Assembly: GCA_006247105.1 (NCBI GenBank)
Contig: CM016929.1
Coordinates: 620,001-684,000 of the forward strand
DNA from: Giardia muris
Lineage: Eukaryota > Fornicata > Diplomonadida > Hexamitidae
Direction: 5' to 3'
DNA: 64,000 nucleotides
Shown here one piece after another: positions 10,239-19,566 of the stretch. Below the pieces are notes generated by a model that searched no databases, had not been told where the DNA came from, and saw only the letters and a program-made list of their open reading frames with translations. The number at the start of each line of letters is the position of its first letter. Within the stretch, counting starts at the first letter, position 1. The position numbers were made by a program, and so were the translations under genes.

Positions 10239-10754
10239 TTACTTATCCATGGGCATCTGGTCCGAGCCAGTCACACTAGATGACTCTCTGTTCGCCTGAA
10301 ACCCTCTCAACCCTTTCAACGCCTGCGTACGAACAGCCTTTCGTACCAACGAGGACCAACCGAGTAACAGCCCCCTGATGCCCAAGGCTTGACGTGACCA
10401 TCGCCACAGGTCAAAGTGATCATGATGCTCGCAGATCTTTCCCTCACGGAAGACGAAGCGTGCTTGGACGTCGTTGGTCACGACCCTGCCAGTCTTACCG
10501 AACAGATAGGTCGCCACCCAATGAGCACTGCCACCGTGCCCATCCGCACTTATGCTATCGAAGGTCAGAGAGAAGTCCTTGGCCCGAGTCGTCAGCATCC
10601 GCCACATGTCACCAACATCACGTTCGCGTAACTCCCCAAAGGTCGGGTCGCTGAACACCACGTCTTCGGTGTAGCAGGCAACCATGGCTTCGGCATCAAG
10701 GCGCTGAAAGGCCTGATAGAAGTGGGTGATCAGTGCACCAGCTTCTTCACTCAT
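10239..10754 (-). CDS. SnoaL/NTF2-like fold protein, bacterial type
   Basis: 171 residues from the ATG at 10754. The first 130 residues match the SnoaL-like (NTF2 superfamily) pattern: an N-terminal helix ITHFYQAFQRLDAEAMVACY, the strand DVVFSDPTFGEL, a helix with MWRMLTTRAKDF, then strands HWVATYLFGKTGRVVTNDVQ and RFVFREGKICEHHDHFDLWR. The C-terminal tail with LGIRGLLLGW is typical of bacterial 'nuclear transport factor 2 family' proteins. Such proteins are small cone-shaped barrels that bind hydrophobic ligands or act as isomerases or hydrolases; the substrate cannot be read from the sequence. It is intact, with an A/T-rich start context, and sits with two other bacterial-type genes (11817-12587, 13266-14129). 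No eukaryotic NTF2 features are seen. I infer horizontal acquisition from a bacterium. Confidence 0.8.
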   Translation of the reverse strand: MSEEAGALITHFYQAFQRLDAEAMVACYTEDVVFSDPTFGELRERDVGDMWRMLTTRAKDFSLTFDSISADGHGGSAHWVATYLFGKTGRVVTNDVQARFVFREGKICEHHDHFDLWRWSRQALGIRGLLLGWSSLVRKAVRTQALKGLRGFQANRESSSVTGSDQMPMDK

Positions 10755-10885
10755 GATTAAATCTCAGAAAGGGGACATGCCACCAGGGAAGGGTAGTCAT
10801 CATGCCTCCCTGCCCGACTAGTGGTAAGGTGCCCTTCATGCGGTCCTCCGGGCGTTATAGCTGCAGAACTTCTACTCCTAAGAGA

Positions 10886-11815
10886 ATGGGGGTGTCCTCT
10901 CTCAGCGTCTCAGGCCTCGTCAGCTCTGTCATTCTGAAGGAGATCATCGGTCGCAATGCCACTCGCTAGTGCAGCTGCTCACTGACGCAACCTCCCCTCT
11001 CACTATCGTTGGAGCCAATATCGATCCTATTGCCGTCTCCAGGGGCAAGAACGTAGTCATCTGTGCATACGATCCAGGTTGGGGCGCTCCTCTCTCATGT
11101 AAGAGGCCTCGAGAGCTATCTCGATGCTGTGGGAGCTGCAAGAAGTGGTGGAGGCGTCTACCCATTCCGGAGACATCGGAACACTCCTGTCGAATCTGGA
11201 TGCCAATGATGGAACCAGTTGATAAGTTCTGTCTCCAAATCCTTATGAACGAGAGATAATCGATTGGGCCTTCTCACTCGCCGGAATCAACGCTCTTCGA
11301 GAGAGTATGGGTAAGGATAGCATCCTCGCTGCTATTGAGAGGACTAGGGCGTCCCCTTGTCCAGAACTACGCTGATATTGTACTTGGTGGACTAGTCACA
11401 CCCACTCATCATCAAGAAAGCTTCCTGATCCTTTATCAGCGTGCGGCATTGAACTCGGGCCGTGGTCCTTGAGGCACGCTGGACAGGCTAGTCTCGTTGG
11501 TAAGGAGAGTGTAGTGGCTCCTGTGTGAACGGGTGATCTATGAGGGAGCATATGTAGAGTGCCCACTGGAGAGCTGGGCCACAACAGATGAGGACGGTCC
11601 TCCAGTTCGTGGCACCGTTCATGGAGAGGGGATGGGGCCAAAGATCTAGGATAAGGTTCCTTCTTCAGATACTCTGCCGTCTCTTCAGTCCTCTCCTGTC
11701 AAATATCAGGGATTTCTTGACCGAGACTCTCACCTTCGGGACCATGTCCTACACCTCTCCACTTGTCGTAGATATCCTCATGACCACCCAAGTCCTCCTG
11801 CGTCAAAATATTTGA
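10886..11815 (+). pseudogene. decayed protein-coding gene, family unknown
   Basis: Coding-like pieces follow one another on the plus strand in changing frames: MGVSSLSVSGLVSSVILKEI from the ATG at 10886, then TDATSPLTIVGANIDPIAVS in the frame beginning near 10969, then EASRAISMLWELQEVVEAST near 11100, then after an in-frame TGA-TAA pair near 11219 the piece EREIIDWAFSLAGINALRES, then LVQNYADIVLGGLVTPTHHQ near 11360, and a last piece ending at about 11815. The pieces look like normal protein, but at least four frame changes or stops break them. I do not recognise the family. It lies between two intact bacterial-type genes on the opposite strand. It could be a decayed member of the same transferred cluster or an unrelated Giardia gene. 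Confidence 0.5.
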
Positions 11816-11816
11816 T

Positions 11817-12587
11817 TCACTTCTGCTCAGTTGCCTTGTTCACGCATGCCAACGCATTCAGGCAACGGGGGTATCCGATGAAGGGGACGCACTGGGATAC
11901 GACCTTTATCAGGAATAGTCCATCGTTTCCGCAGCGTATGTTTGCCAAGACATGATTGGTGAGCTGGGGCTCGCAGCCTCCTTGGGCCAGAAGGAAACAG
12001 AACGTGATTAGCTCTCTTTCGGCTCGAGTCAGGCCTTTACGTGTATAGTAATCACCAAAACAGTTGTCCGTCAGCCAACAGTTGATGTGACGACTCTCCT
12101 CCGGGCCTGATTGCCAGAAGCCGCGCATACTGTCACCGAAGATCTCCACTAGTGCCTGGGACCCAGCCTCCCGACGGGTCTCGAAGGTGGTCGTCGCTTG
12201 GTTCTCGAGAGGGATGGGAACGCCCTTGCTCCTGAGGAACTCGTTCACCGCAGCAAAGAAGGGGAACACTCGGGCGATCCCGAGGTACGGCACGGCCTGG
12301 TATGTGATCTCCTTGATTTCGACAGGCGTCACTCCGGAGTTCATCGCGGCTGCCAACATGACCCTGAACGTGTCAATCCCTTGGCACCCCAGAGCAGTAG
12401 CCAAGATGGCGATGTGGCGTGTTCGATCGTTGAGTTCTCTACCTCCTATTTCAGGCATGTTGATCACTTCGTCGAATGCAAAGTTCTCGAACAGGTCGCT
12501 GAACTCTGGGTCTGTCTCCAGGAATCTGGACGCACTCCCCGGAAACATCTTCTCGTAGTACTGCTTGGCAAACTCCGAGATTGGCAT
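11817..12587 (-). CDS. carboxymuconolactone decarboxylase (CMD)/AhpD-like protein with two CMD units
   Basis: 256 residues from the ATG at 12587. Two CMD-type helical units are visible. The first (about 45-130) has GGRELNDRTRHIAILATALG, a helix with AAAMNSGVTPVEIKEITYQA and VPYLGIARVFPFFAAVNEF. The second (about 160-250) has RAERELITFCFLLAQGGCEP, TNHVLANIRCG and CVPFIGYPRCLNALA. The AhpD CXXC pair is absent, so a decarboxylase or oxidoreductase-like role is more likely than peroxidase reduction; the true substrate is unknown. Double-CMD proteins are common in gut bacteria and rare in protists. An A-rich sequence precedes the start (ACAAAAAGAATCG). It lies in the island beside a SnoaL-like gene and an aldo/keto reductase. 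Horizontal origin is inferred. Confidence 0.85.
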   Translation of the reverse strand: MPISEFAKQYYEKMFPGSASRFLETDPEFSDLFENFAFDEVINMPEIGGRELNDRTRHIAILATALGCQGIDTFRVMLAAAMNSGVTPVEIKEITYQAVPYLGIARVFPFFAAVNEFLRSKGVPIPLENQATTTFETRREAGSQALVEIFGDSMRGFWQSGPEESRHINCWLTDNCFGDYYTRKGLTRAERELITFCFLLAQGGCEPQLTNHVLANIRCGNDGLFLIKVVSQCVPFIGYPRCLNALACVNKATEQK

Positions 12588-13265
12588 CGATTCTTTTTGT
12601 TATCTGTCAATTCCTTCTGTATCATTCGAGGACTCCAGTAGAAGAACGTGGGGGTGTGCATGCACGTAACTCGTCTCCGATTCCGGTGGAGGGTGGTCGA
12701 CCATCGCTTAGAGGTTGTCTTCTAGGCGAGAGGACGGGTCGGGATGCGCCACCTCTTGAACAGGTGGTGACGCTTCCGCAAAGGAGAGGGCGCCACCAGC
12801 CCAAGGAACGCCTCGGCTATCAGCAGCAGTGATCTTTCATAACAAACGGAATCATTCATTCACTCAATCGGCTCCGTACCGAGCGAAATAAGGGGATAAA
12901 CCGCCCAGACGGGGAGAGACGACTCGGATCCACAGTGGAATGTGACAGCATTTCGTACATCGGTAGCCTTCGTTTGCTCATGGGCCCCGGATCAAGCACT
13001 ATGCGCGCTTAGGACTCCGTGAGGATCTTCAAAATGGCCTCTCTTACATACCAAGAAGATAGAATGTTTTCGCGATTGGAGCATTAAAACGCCAGGGCTT
13101 CATCTACAGCGCGTACTGAATGCTATCGACGTTCACATCGGGGCCTCTTGTCGTCAGCTTCCAGGTGAGGTCCCGATCGTTCTATACTGCATTTCCGGTG
13201 CCAGCGTTCTAGCAGATTCGAGAAATCAATTTGATCGGCACTAGGCTAACGGAAGAAACAAAAGA
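12588..13265. other. divergent intergenic region
   Basis: About 680 bases between the CMD-like gene (minus) and the aldo/keto reductase (plus). No supported gene or RNA was seen. The last bases before 13266 are A-rich (GAAACAAAAGA), which fits a Giardia-type start-proximal promoter. Both divergent genes could be driven from this region. Confidence 0.4.
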
Positions 13266-14129
13266 ATGGCGGAGACAGTGACCCTGAACAATGGGGTGAA
13301 GATGCCTCTCGAAGGCTTCGGTGTGTGGCAGATTCCCGACCACGCGGAGTGCGAGCGCGTTGTTCTCGATGCCATCGCCAGTGGGTATCGACTCATCGAC
13401 ACTGCATCCGGTTATAGGAACGAGGAGGCGGTTGGAGCTGCAATCAGGAAGTGCGGCATCCCCCGCGAGCAGCTCTTCATCACTACGAAGCTGTGGGTGC
13501 AGGATTACGGTTACGAGGACACGAAGAAGGCTTTCGAGACATCGCTGAAGAAGCTCGGGCTCGACTACATTGACCTCTACCTGATCCACCAGCCTTTCGG
13601 GAAGTATCTCGAGGCCTACCGGGCAATGGAGGAGCTATATCGTGAGGGAAAGATCAAGGCCATTGGAGTCTCGAACTTTTATCCGCATATGCTCGCGGAC
13701 CTTTGTGAGACGGTCAGTGTCATCCCGGCTGTCAACCAGGTGGAGGTCCATCCCTTCTATCACCGAGACGATCTAATGAAGGAGATGAAGCACTATGGTG
13801 TCTGTCCTGAAGCGTGGAGCCCTCTGGCCAGTGCGAAGTCCGATCTGTTCACCAACCCTATCCTTACATCCATCGGGAAGAAGTACGGAAAGACACCTGC
13901 CCAGGTCGCCCTCCGTTGGAACGTCCAACGTGGGGTCGTGGTCATTCCCAAGACCGTCAACAAGAGCCGTATGGTCGAGAACCGTGGTATCTGGGATTTC
14001 AAGTTGACCGACGAGGACATGCAGGCGATCGCGAAGCTGGACACAAATACGTCTGTGTTCGTCGACAAGTACAATCACTACGACCCGGACGTCGTCAGGA
14101 TGTTCCATGGCTATAAGATCCATGACTAA
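13266..14129 (+). CDS. aldo/keto reductase (2,5-diketo-D-gluconate reductase-like)
   Basis: 287 residues, a complete (beta/alpha)8 NADPH-dependent aldo/keto reductase. The catalytic tetrad is visible: Asp45 and Tyr50 in LIDTASGYRNE, Lys75 in FITTKLWVQD and His108 in DLYLIHQPFG. The family signatures GFGVWQIPD near the start, GVSNFYPHML, VNQVEVHPF and the nucleotide-binding VVIPKTVNKSRMVEN near residue 240 are all present. The family reduces small aldehydes and ketones in the cytosol; the closest pattern is the short prokaryotic AKR5-type enzymes. The start ATG is preceded by an A-rich stretch. The gene is intact and is the third bacterial-type gene in a 4-kb stretch (10.2-14.1 kb). Exact substrate unknown; possible roles are carbonyl detoxification or a shared step with the CMD- and SnoaL-like proteins. 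Confidence 0.93.
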   Translation: MAETVTLNNGVKMPLEGFGVWQIPDHAECERVVLDAIASGYRLIDTASGYRNEEAVGAAIRKCGIPREQLFITTKLWVQDYGYEDTKKAFETSLKKLGLDYIDLYLIHQPFGKYLEAYRAMEELYREGKIKAIGVSNFYPHMLADLCETVSVIPAVNQVEVHPFYHRDDLMKEMKHYGVCPEAWSPLASAKSDLFTNPILTSIGKKYGKTPAQVALRWNVQRGVVVIPKTVNKSRMVENRGIWDFKLTDEDMQAIAKLDTNTSVFVDKYNHYDPDVVRMFHGYKIHD

Positions 14130-14330
14130 CTTGTGAATTCCTTCTCATCCCTCTCCGGATGGCGTGCTCTGTGCCGCGCAGACCTTGAGTGCAGTGTGCC
14201 ATTGCGTGGTATAGGCTGATACTCTCCCCAGTACGGTCAGGATGTACTTCCCCTCAGATAAGGCCTCAAAGGACAGCAGGAGAGGTCTAGTCCTCATCAG
14301 GAGTACGTTTTGTCACGTCGCCCCTTTCCT

Positions 14331-15864
14331 TCACTTCCCCCTGCATCCGAACCACCAACCGAGGAAGCCCCCGAGACCTCCCAGGACCAGAAGGACGGCG
14401 ATGACGATCCCCGCAATGGCACCCCCCGAGAGCCCCGAGGAGCTGGAGGAGGAGGGGGGAGGGGCAGACATCCTTGGTGGGAGTGGAGCCGTCCCAGCAG
14501 AGGGTGCACGTCCCATTTGGACAGGAGGTGCACCCACTGGGACAGGCCGTGCAGTTGGAGGGGCTGGTCACAGTAGTAGTGCTGTAGTACCCAAGGGCGC
14601 AGGAGCTGCAGACGGTCGAGGAGGTGCAGGCCCCGCACTCCTTCGGACAGGCCGTGAAGGCGCCTGAGGATGCATCGAGGATGAAGGGGGCGTTGGTGGC
14701 GGGAGTAGTGCACTTCCCGTTGGAGGCCGCTGAGCAGAGGAGGCTCCCGACGGAGGAAGAGGAGGAAGACCCCGCGGCCGGGATGGGGTAGCAGCCCCCG
14801 TTGAAGAGGAAGTAGTCGTTCCCATTGACTGCCGTACTGATGCAGGCCCCGCACTTCGTGGCGGTGTCCGAGACCTTGTTCCCCTTCTCGTCGAGGCAGA
14901 TGTCCTGACCTGACCTCGTTGTCCCCGTGTTGATCTCCTTGATCGGAAGACACTCCCCATCGATCGGGACGAAGCCCCCCTTGCACTCGGTACAGACGGT
15001 CGTGTTCCCGACGAGGAGCTGGCTTCCCAGGGCACAGACCTTGAGGTCCGCCGCCTTCTGGGGGGAGAGACACCCGCCCTGGTAGAAGAGGAACCCGTTC
15101 TTGCAGGACGAGCAGGTCCCGTCTGGGGTCGTTGGGGCCGTGCAGACGTTCGAGTTCGTGGAGCAGTTCCCGTCGATGGGGACCTTCCCCGTTCCGCACT
15201 TCTCGCAGATGGTCGAGAAGCCCTGGTCGGCGCAGTCGGTGCAGTCCGTGGGGCAGGAGGTGCAGTTCGTGATGACGAGGGATGAGTCGTAGACGGGCCC
15301 GAACCCGGAGGCGCACTCGGAGCAGGCGGAGGAGGAGCACGTCTTGCAGTTCTGGACGGTGCAGGCCGTGCAGTTGACGGGGTCGGAAGTGGTGGTGGTG
15401 TTGGGGTAGAAGCCCTCGAGGCACGAGTTGCAGGTGAGGACATCTGAGGCATAGGTGCAGGTGCTGCAGCCCGATGCCCCGTTTGTCGCATCGCTACAGA
15501 GGTAGAGCTTGTTGTCCTTGACAAAGGTGATGGCATCGGTAGTTGGAGCCGTCTTGCAGGTTCCGTTCTTTGTATCCTGGAGGGCGGAGCACAGCTTACT
15601 CCCAACCCCCTGTGTCTGGTCATAACAGCCTCCCTCGAACAGGAAGTAGTCCGTTCCTGTTCCACATCCTGTGCAGGCACCACTACCACAAGTAGCACCA
15701 GTTCCAATCGTGGTGGCCGCAGCAGTGTCACAGAGCCCGTTGACAGGGGCGGAGCCAGTGTCAGTCGTGGCATCGCACTTCTTGCAGAACGTCCCCTCAA
15801 CCCCTGGGATGGTGAAGGTCGAATCAGCTGCACACGTCCCCGCAGCTCGAGCCTTCACCTCCAC
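14331..15864 (-). pseudogene. variant-specific surface protein, 5'-truncated and frame-shifted
   Basis: A Cys-rich VSP body on the minus strand with dozens of CXXC motifs and GGCY motifs (FEGGCYDQ, FNGGCYPI), ending in the conserved anchor [17 protein letters not shown] and CRGK with stop at 14331-14333. VSPs coat the trophozoite and are exchanged to escape antibodies. Two defects are visible. The body frame (to 15864) has no ATG; its first possible initiator is a GTG and no signal peptide precedes it. The anchor lies in another frame, the switch falling near a G-rich run at about 14450-14462, so the body frame reads through the anchor as unrelated residues. Upstream it abuts a kinase remnant on the opposite strand. 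It is therefore a silent copy, possibly a sequence donor. Confidence 0.85.
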
Positions 15865-16169
15865 CGAGCCCTCGAGGACGTCGATCTCCGGTACTGCTCT
15901 CCCGGAGGAGCGGTCGATCGTCCCGAGTACTGCACTGGGGTAGATGTAGTGGGGACGTCTGGGCCCTGGGGGTGCTGGGATATGAGTTGTGCACTGGGAG
16001 GCTTCCCTTCTCCAATGTGATCGCTATTGCTGTGGAAGAGCCCCCAGTCATCGAGGGAAGGGGTGAGCTTGCTCCCCTCATCTCCCGGATGCTATCGAAG
16101 GACCCCAAAGATCGTCCAACAGCACGGGACGTCCTTGAGGAGGCAGAACGGAACAAGCAGGCGGACTGA
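15855..16169 (+). pseudogene. protein kinase C-lobe remnant (NEK-like)
   Basis: The frame ending at the TGA at 16167-16169 reads DVWALGVLGYELCTGRLPF, then PLISRMLSKDPKDRPTARDV and LEEAERNKQAD. This is the end of a Ser/Thr kinase: the DxWxLG helix of subdomain IX and the Arg of subdomain XI. Another frame just upstream contributes RYCSPGGAVDRPEY, reminiscent of the APE-type segment, so at least one frameshift lies near 15945. The N-lobe and the catalytic loop are absent; the sequence upstream is VSP on the other strand. NEK kinases are hugely expanded in Giardia, which makes NEK the best guess. Confidence 0.6.
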
Positions 16170-16755
16170 CGTGTTGAAGACACGAACTCTGATCCTCAGG
16201 CCGGTCCTGACGCAGCAGCCTCGCAGTTGGGCATGCAGGGGTGCTCACATGTGTCTCCTCCTGTTCTAGTGAGTCAGTGGTCCTTCCTCCCCATCCTCGA
16301 ACTGGTGGAACTCGCGTCTCCCGATACCCCGCTGCAGCCCTCGGTCCTCTCAGAGCTCTCCTCGTGGTTCTTTGGACAGAAGCATCACTACCGGCTCGTT
16401 GGTGACCGATGGGACACTGTGAACTTACCGGGACGCAGATGAGCTTTCTTTCCACGGCCCGTGCTCCGAGAGGTGCGACACCTGGGCATTGGGAATGGGG
16501 ATCTATGAACCGCCTGCTGGGACTGCTCCTTTCAAGGGCCGAATCCTCTCGGATATGCTCGTCGAATAGCGAGTGGAGAGGTTCTACCTCTTCCGTCACC
16601 CACCTCGGTTCTTGCTAGTGCTGCTGGAGAGACGCTACAGGTGTTCTCATGAGGGAGAGGTCCCCAAACGTCCGGGCCGATTGAGGGACGAGTCAAGGGG
16701 CTACCAGGCCGTGCCTCATCTCGGAGTGCAAGCAGCACAAAGTATTGGAAGGCCC
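16170..16755. other. degenerate spacer
   Basis: About 590 bases without an intact gene. A plus-strand frame at 16227-16442 contains a protein-like piece (VSQWSFLPILELVELASPDT) but no recognisable family; it may continue the kinase remnant upstream. Confidence 0.3.
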
Positions 16756-17721
16756 ATGACCTCGATGAGTATCGGCCCAGGACTCGTTGAGCATGCCGCA
16801 TCATACCTCAGAGAGCGCCTTCGCCTGCAGGGTGGGGGTGTCCTCGTCCTGTCGGGACTGCCCGGAATCGGGAAGACGCACATGATCAGAGAGGCCGTCA
16901 TCCCACAACTCACTGCGGCAGGCGCCAGGAGCGTCTGTTACAACTGCTACACTGACCGGGCGCGTATCGAAAGACATCGGGTGACGAGGCGCGATGTCAT
17001 CGTCCTCGACGAGTTCGACACGTATCCTCGCCCGGAGGCTCTCCTCAGAACCCTTGGCAGGGGCGTGTTGGTCCTCATCCTCAACGATCTTTCGTCGCAT
17101 CTGAGCCGCTCACTGGTCTCTCTCGGTATCCCCTTTGAGCACGTTGCTGCCTGCCCGATGTCCTCCGATGACATTGTTGACCTCTTCGACCGACTCGTCG
17201 CCGAGACTGAGTGCGACGTTGCCTCACAAGCGAAGCAGTACATCTGCACCTATTGCGGAAAGAACAATGGAGACCTGCGCACCGTCATTGCCATCGTTGA
17301 CTATGTCAAGCAGCAGGGCATCAAGACCCTTTCTCTGAAGGGCGTCAGTTCCATACTCACCGTGCTTGGCGGCAAGGGCCTCACAGATGCAGACGTCTCT
17401 CTTGGAGAGGTCACGGCTCTTCCTCGGACCTTCAGTAACCTACAGAAGGACATGATCGCCACTCTAATAAAGCTCAGGGAAGAGAAGATCCACGCCGGAA
17501 GCGAGCCACGACCGAAGCGGGGGGCGTTCGGAGCTCGGCTCATCGCAGACACGGCCTCTCGCTACTTTTCTGTCCCATACCGCGTCGCTGTGTGCCAAGC
17601 GGCTCTCGAGCAGTTGAGAGACATGGGAGTCGTCGAGTTGAGTGATGGAGAGTATCGACTCACCGGCGCTCTTTCGGACCGGGATTTACAGGGCATCCAG
17701 AGCACACAGATCAAGTGCTGA
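16756..17721 (+). CDS. Orc1/Cdc6-like AAA+ ATPase (origin recognition/licensing)
   Basis: 321 residues from the ATG at 16756. The frame is open further upstream, but only to a GTG and with poor-quality sequence, so the ATG is preferred. AAA+ elements: Walker A GLPGIGKT (residues 34-41), Walker B VIVLDEFD (81-88), sensor 1 VLVLILNDLSS, and a sensor 2 region NGDLRTVIAIVDYV that resembles the GDxR motif of Orc1/Cdc6. The C-terminal 100 residues (SRYFSVPYRVAVCQAALEQL...MGVVELSDGEYRLTG) look like a winged helix. The protein would mark replication origins and help load MCM2-7, so it works with the MCM5 gene at 37.7-39.9 kb. It is short, like archaeal Orc1/Cdc6, without BAH or long N-terminal extension. 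It is intact though embedded among pseudogenes. Confidence 0.8.
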   Translation: MTSMSIGPGLVEHAASYLRERLRLQGGGVLVLSGLPGIGKTHMIREAVIPQLTAAGARSVCYNCYTDRARIERHRVTRRDVIVLDEFDTYPRPEALLRTLGRGVLVLILNDLSSHLSRSLVSLGIPFEHVAACPMSSDDIVDLFDRLVAETECDVASQAKQYICTYCGKNNGDLRTVIAIVDYVKQQGIKTLSLKGVSSILTVLGGKGLTDADVSLGEVTALPRTFSNLQKDMIATLIKLREEKIHAGSEPRPKRGAFGARLIADTASRYFSVPYRVAVCQAALEQLRDMGVVELSDGEYRLTGALSDRDLQGIQSTQIKC

Positions 17722-18068
17722 CTGAGCCGTGGAGACCTGAATGTGAGGGATGGAACCTTCCATCTCGAGGATGGTGGATCGTTACGACGGATGGCTCGGA
17801 ATCTCTTGAAACCGTGTTCCAGAGTTCTCCTGATGCCCCACCCATTCCTCGGTGTACGTGCACCGCTCCATTGCCGGTCCTGGGCCAAAGAATAGCCACC
17901 TCGACGACAATAGAACAAGGCTCCGAAGGCTGCCACCCCTCTCTCCGCCCACAGCTCTCGAAGTTCACTCCGGAGCTCGTCGCGGATCGAGTACGACCCC
18001 ATCGGGAGCGAGGTCTTCTCGGCGATCATCGACTAACGGCTCACTGCCTGTTCCCCGCTGCTCTGTCA
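17722..18068. other. intergenic stretch
   Basis: About 350 bases between the convergent Orc1/Cdc6-like gene and the NSF pseudogene. No gene or RNA supported. Confidence 0.35.
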
Positions 18069-19545
18069 CTATATCTTCTCCAACGACCTCTCGACATCCC
18101 CCCACTTCAGAGGTCGGCCTTCCTCCTTGCATACCCGATTGGCCTCCTCGAGTGCGAGTATGACGGGCTTCAGACGGATTGGCCTTCCATCACGAGCCAT
18201 GGCCTCCAGAGCCTGGGACACGTGCTTCTTGGGTTCCAGCTGGCACTGCACCCCACTGCGGGTCGTGATGGTCTCGCAGAACTTCCTGATGTAGGCACAT
18301 GCCTGGTCCAGCTCCAGACGTGGGATTCGGACGTGCATCTCGAACGAGCCCGCAAGTGATCTCATGCATCGCCCCATATGTGGCAGTCGTCCCGATGGAG
18401 GGGGCAGTGGACCAGGGATGCGATGGTGCGAAAGACAGTGGTTGAGAAGCGCATTCCGACGGGAGTGTAGTTGATGAGCCCCTCGATCCCGTCCAGGATG
18501 ATGAGCGCCTTGGGAACGTGGTATGCCGCCTCGAAGACGTTCGAGATGCTGTTTGCGATTCCAAGCTCGGTAGCCGCCTGGCGAACGAGCCTCTCCATCG
18601 AGACGACCTTCACAAAGTCGAAGCCCGCATCTCGGATGACTCGTGCACAGATGGCCGTCGTCTCGCTGCACAAGAGGAGTGATCAAGGAGCCTTGACGAC
18701 GTCCAGGATACTGGTCACCAGGGGTCGTATGGGTCGCTTTGCATGCCTGGAGGCATCGCTGTGGGTCCACCACTACCACTTGAGGCTGAGGTGAGCTCGT
18801 CGATAGCCTCGAGGAGGTCGTTCTGGCCCCTAGGACTCAGAATCCGAGAGGCCTGGTGCTCGCAAGTGGGAGTGCTAGGGGTACGACGCCAGCAAGATCG
18901 ACCCCTGAAAGGCCAGCCGTTCTCCAGACGGTTTCTGGGCTGCCTGAGAGACCGGGTAGGCTGCAGGCACTGAGTCCCTTCGTGCGGACCTGGAGGATAT
19001 GAGGGCGCCCCTGAGGTCTGGGAGCTCTACATCTGCTGGAAATCGGAGCATGCAGTCAGAAAGGAGTGCCGATCGGCTCTTTGCGTTTGTCATCCCGACG
19101 GCCAGGAAGCTCCCAAGGGGTTTTGGCTACCCATCCTCGTAGAGGGCCGGTGGGAGATGTTGCCCATCAGCTTGTCCGGTCCGCCTGACTCCTGCGTTCT
19201 CTGCAAGCGGCATCGAGCTCGTCCAGGATGACCGGACTTCCCTCTCCTCTCTTCCTACCCCTTCTTGGAGTTGTCGAAGAGGTTCCGAGCTTTCTCCTCC
19301 GAGTCTGACAGGCTGGGCGTTGGACCCCACGATGGCCTTCGATTATCACGTCAAGGATCTTCCCAATGGCACGGACGAGGGGAGTCGGGGGTCCGTGGAG
19401 AATCCCCCTGACGTGGGAGATCCCCGACTCCTGAAGTAAAGCTGGAGGGGTCATGTGCGAGGGCAAGCCCGACGGAAGACATCCGCAGCTGTCTGTTGGG
19501 CCCCCGATCTCCAGGATGTTCGAGAAGCTCCTCGGGACTGTCTGC
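18069..19545 (-). pseudogene. NSF (N-ethylmaleimide-sensitive factor) AAA+ ATPase, broken copy
   Basis: Reading the minus strand from about 19545 downward, pieces of NSF appear in the right order in changing frames. D1 start: ILEIGGPTDS, then GISHVRGILHGPP, which matches the HVKGILLYGPP of NSF just before Walker A, then SPVILDELDAACRERRS (Walker B). Next, GMTNAKSRSALLSDCMLRFP matches the GMTNR sensor segment of D1. After a linker comes D2: IRPLVTSILDVVKAP, an in-frame TGA, then FEAAYHVPKALIILDGIEGL and NYTPVGMRFS, which match NSF's Walker B and the DYVPIGPRFS motif. A C-terminal piece ends at 18069 (EEGRPLKWGDVERSLEKI). The D1 P-loop is damaged, the D2 P-loop is missing, the N domain is absent and several frameshifts are present. 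NSF disassembles SNARE complexes; this copy cannot. Confidence 0.78.
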
Positions 19546-19566
19546 AGGAGCCTCCTCTTCAGACAA

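Noticed and set aside
14297..15833. Long open frames of about 375 and 421 residues in the two other minus-strand phases of the VSP
   Set aside because: They are Arg-, Ser- and Pro-rich readings of Cys-rich VSP DNA in the wrong phase, with no protein family pattern; the CXXC phase is the real one.
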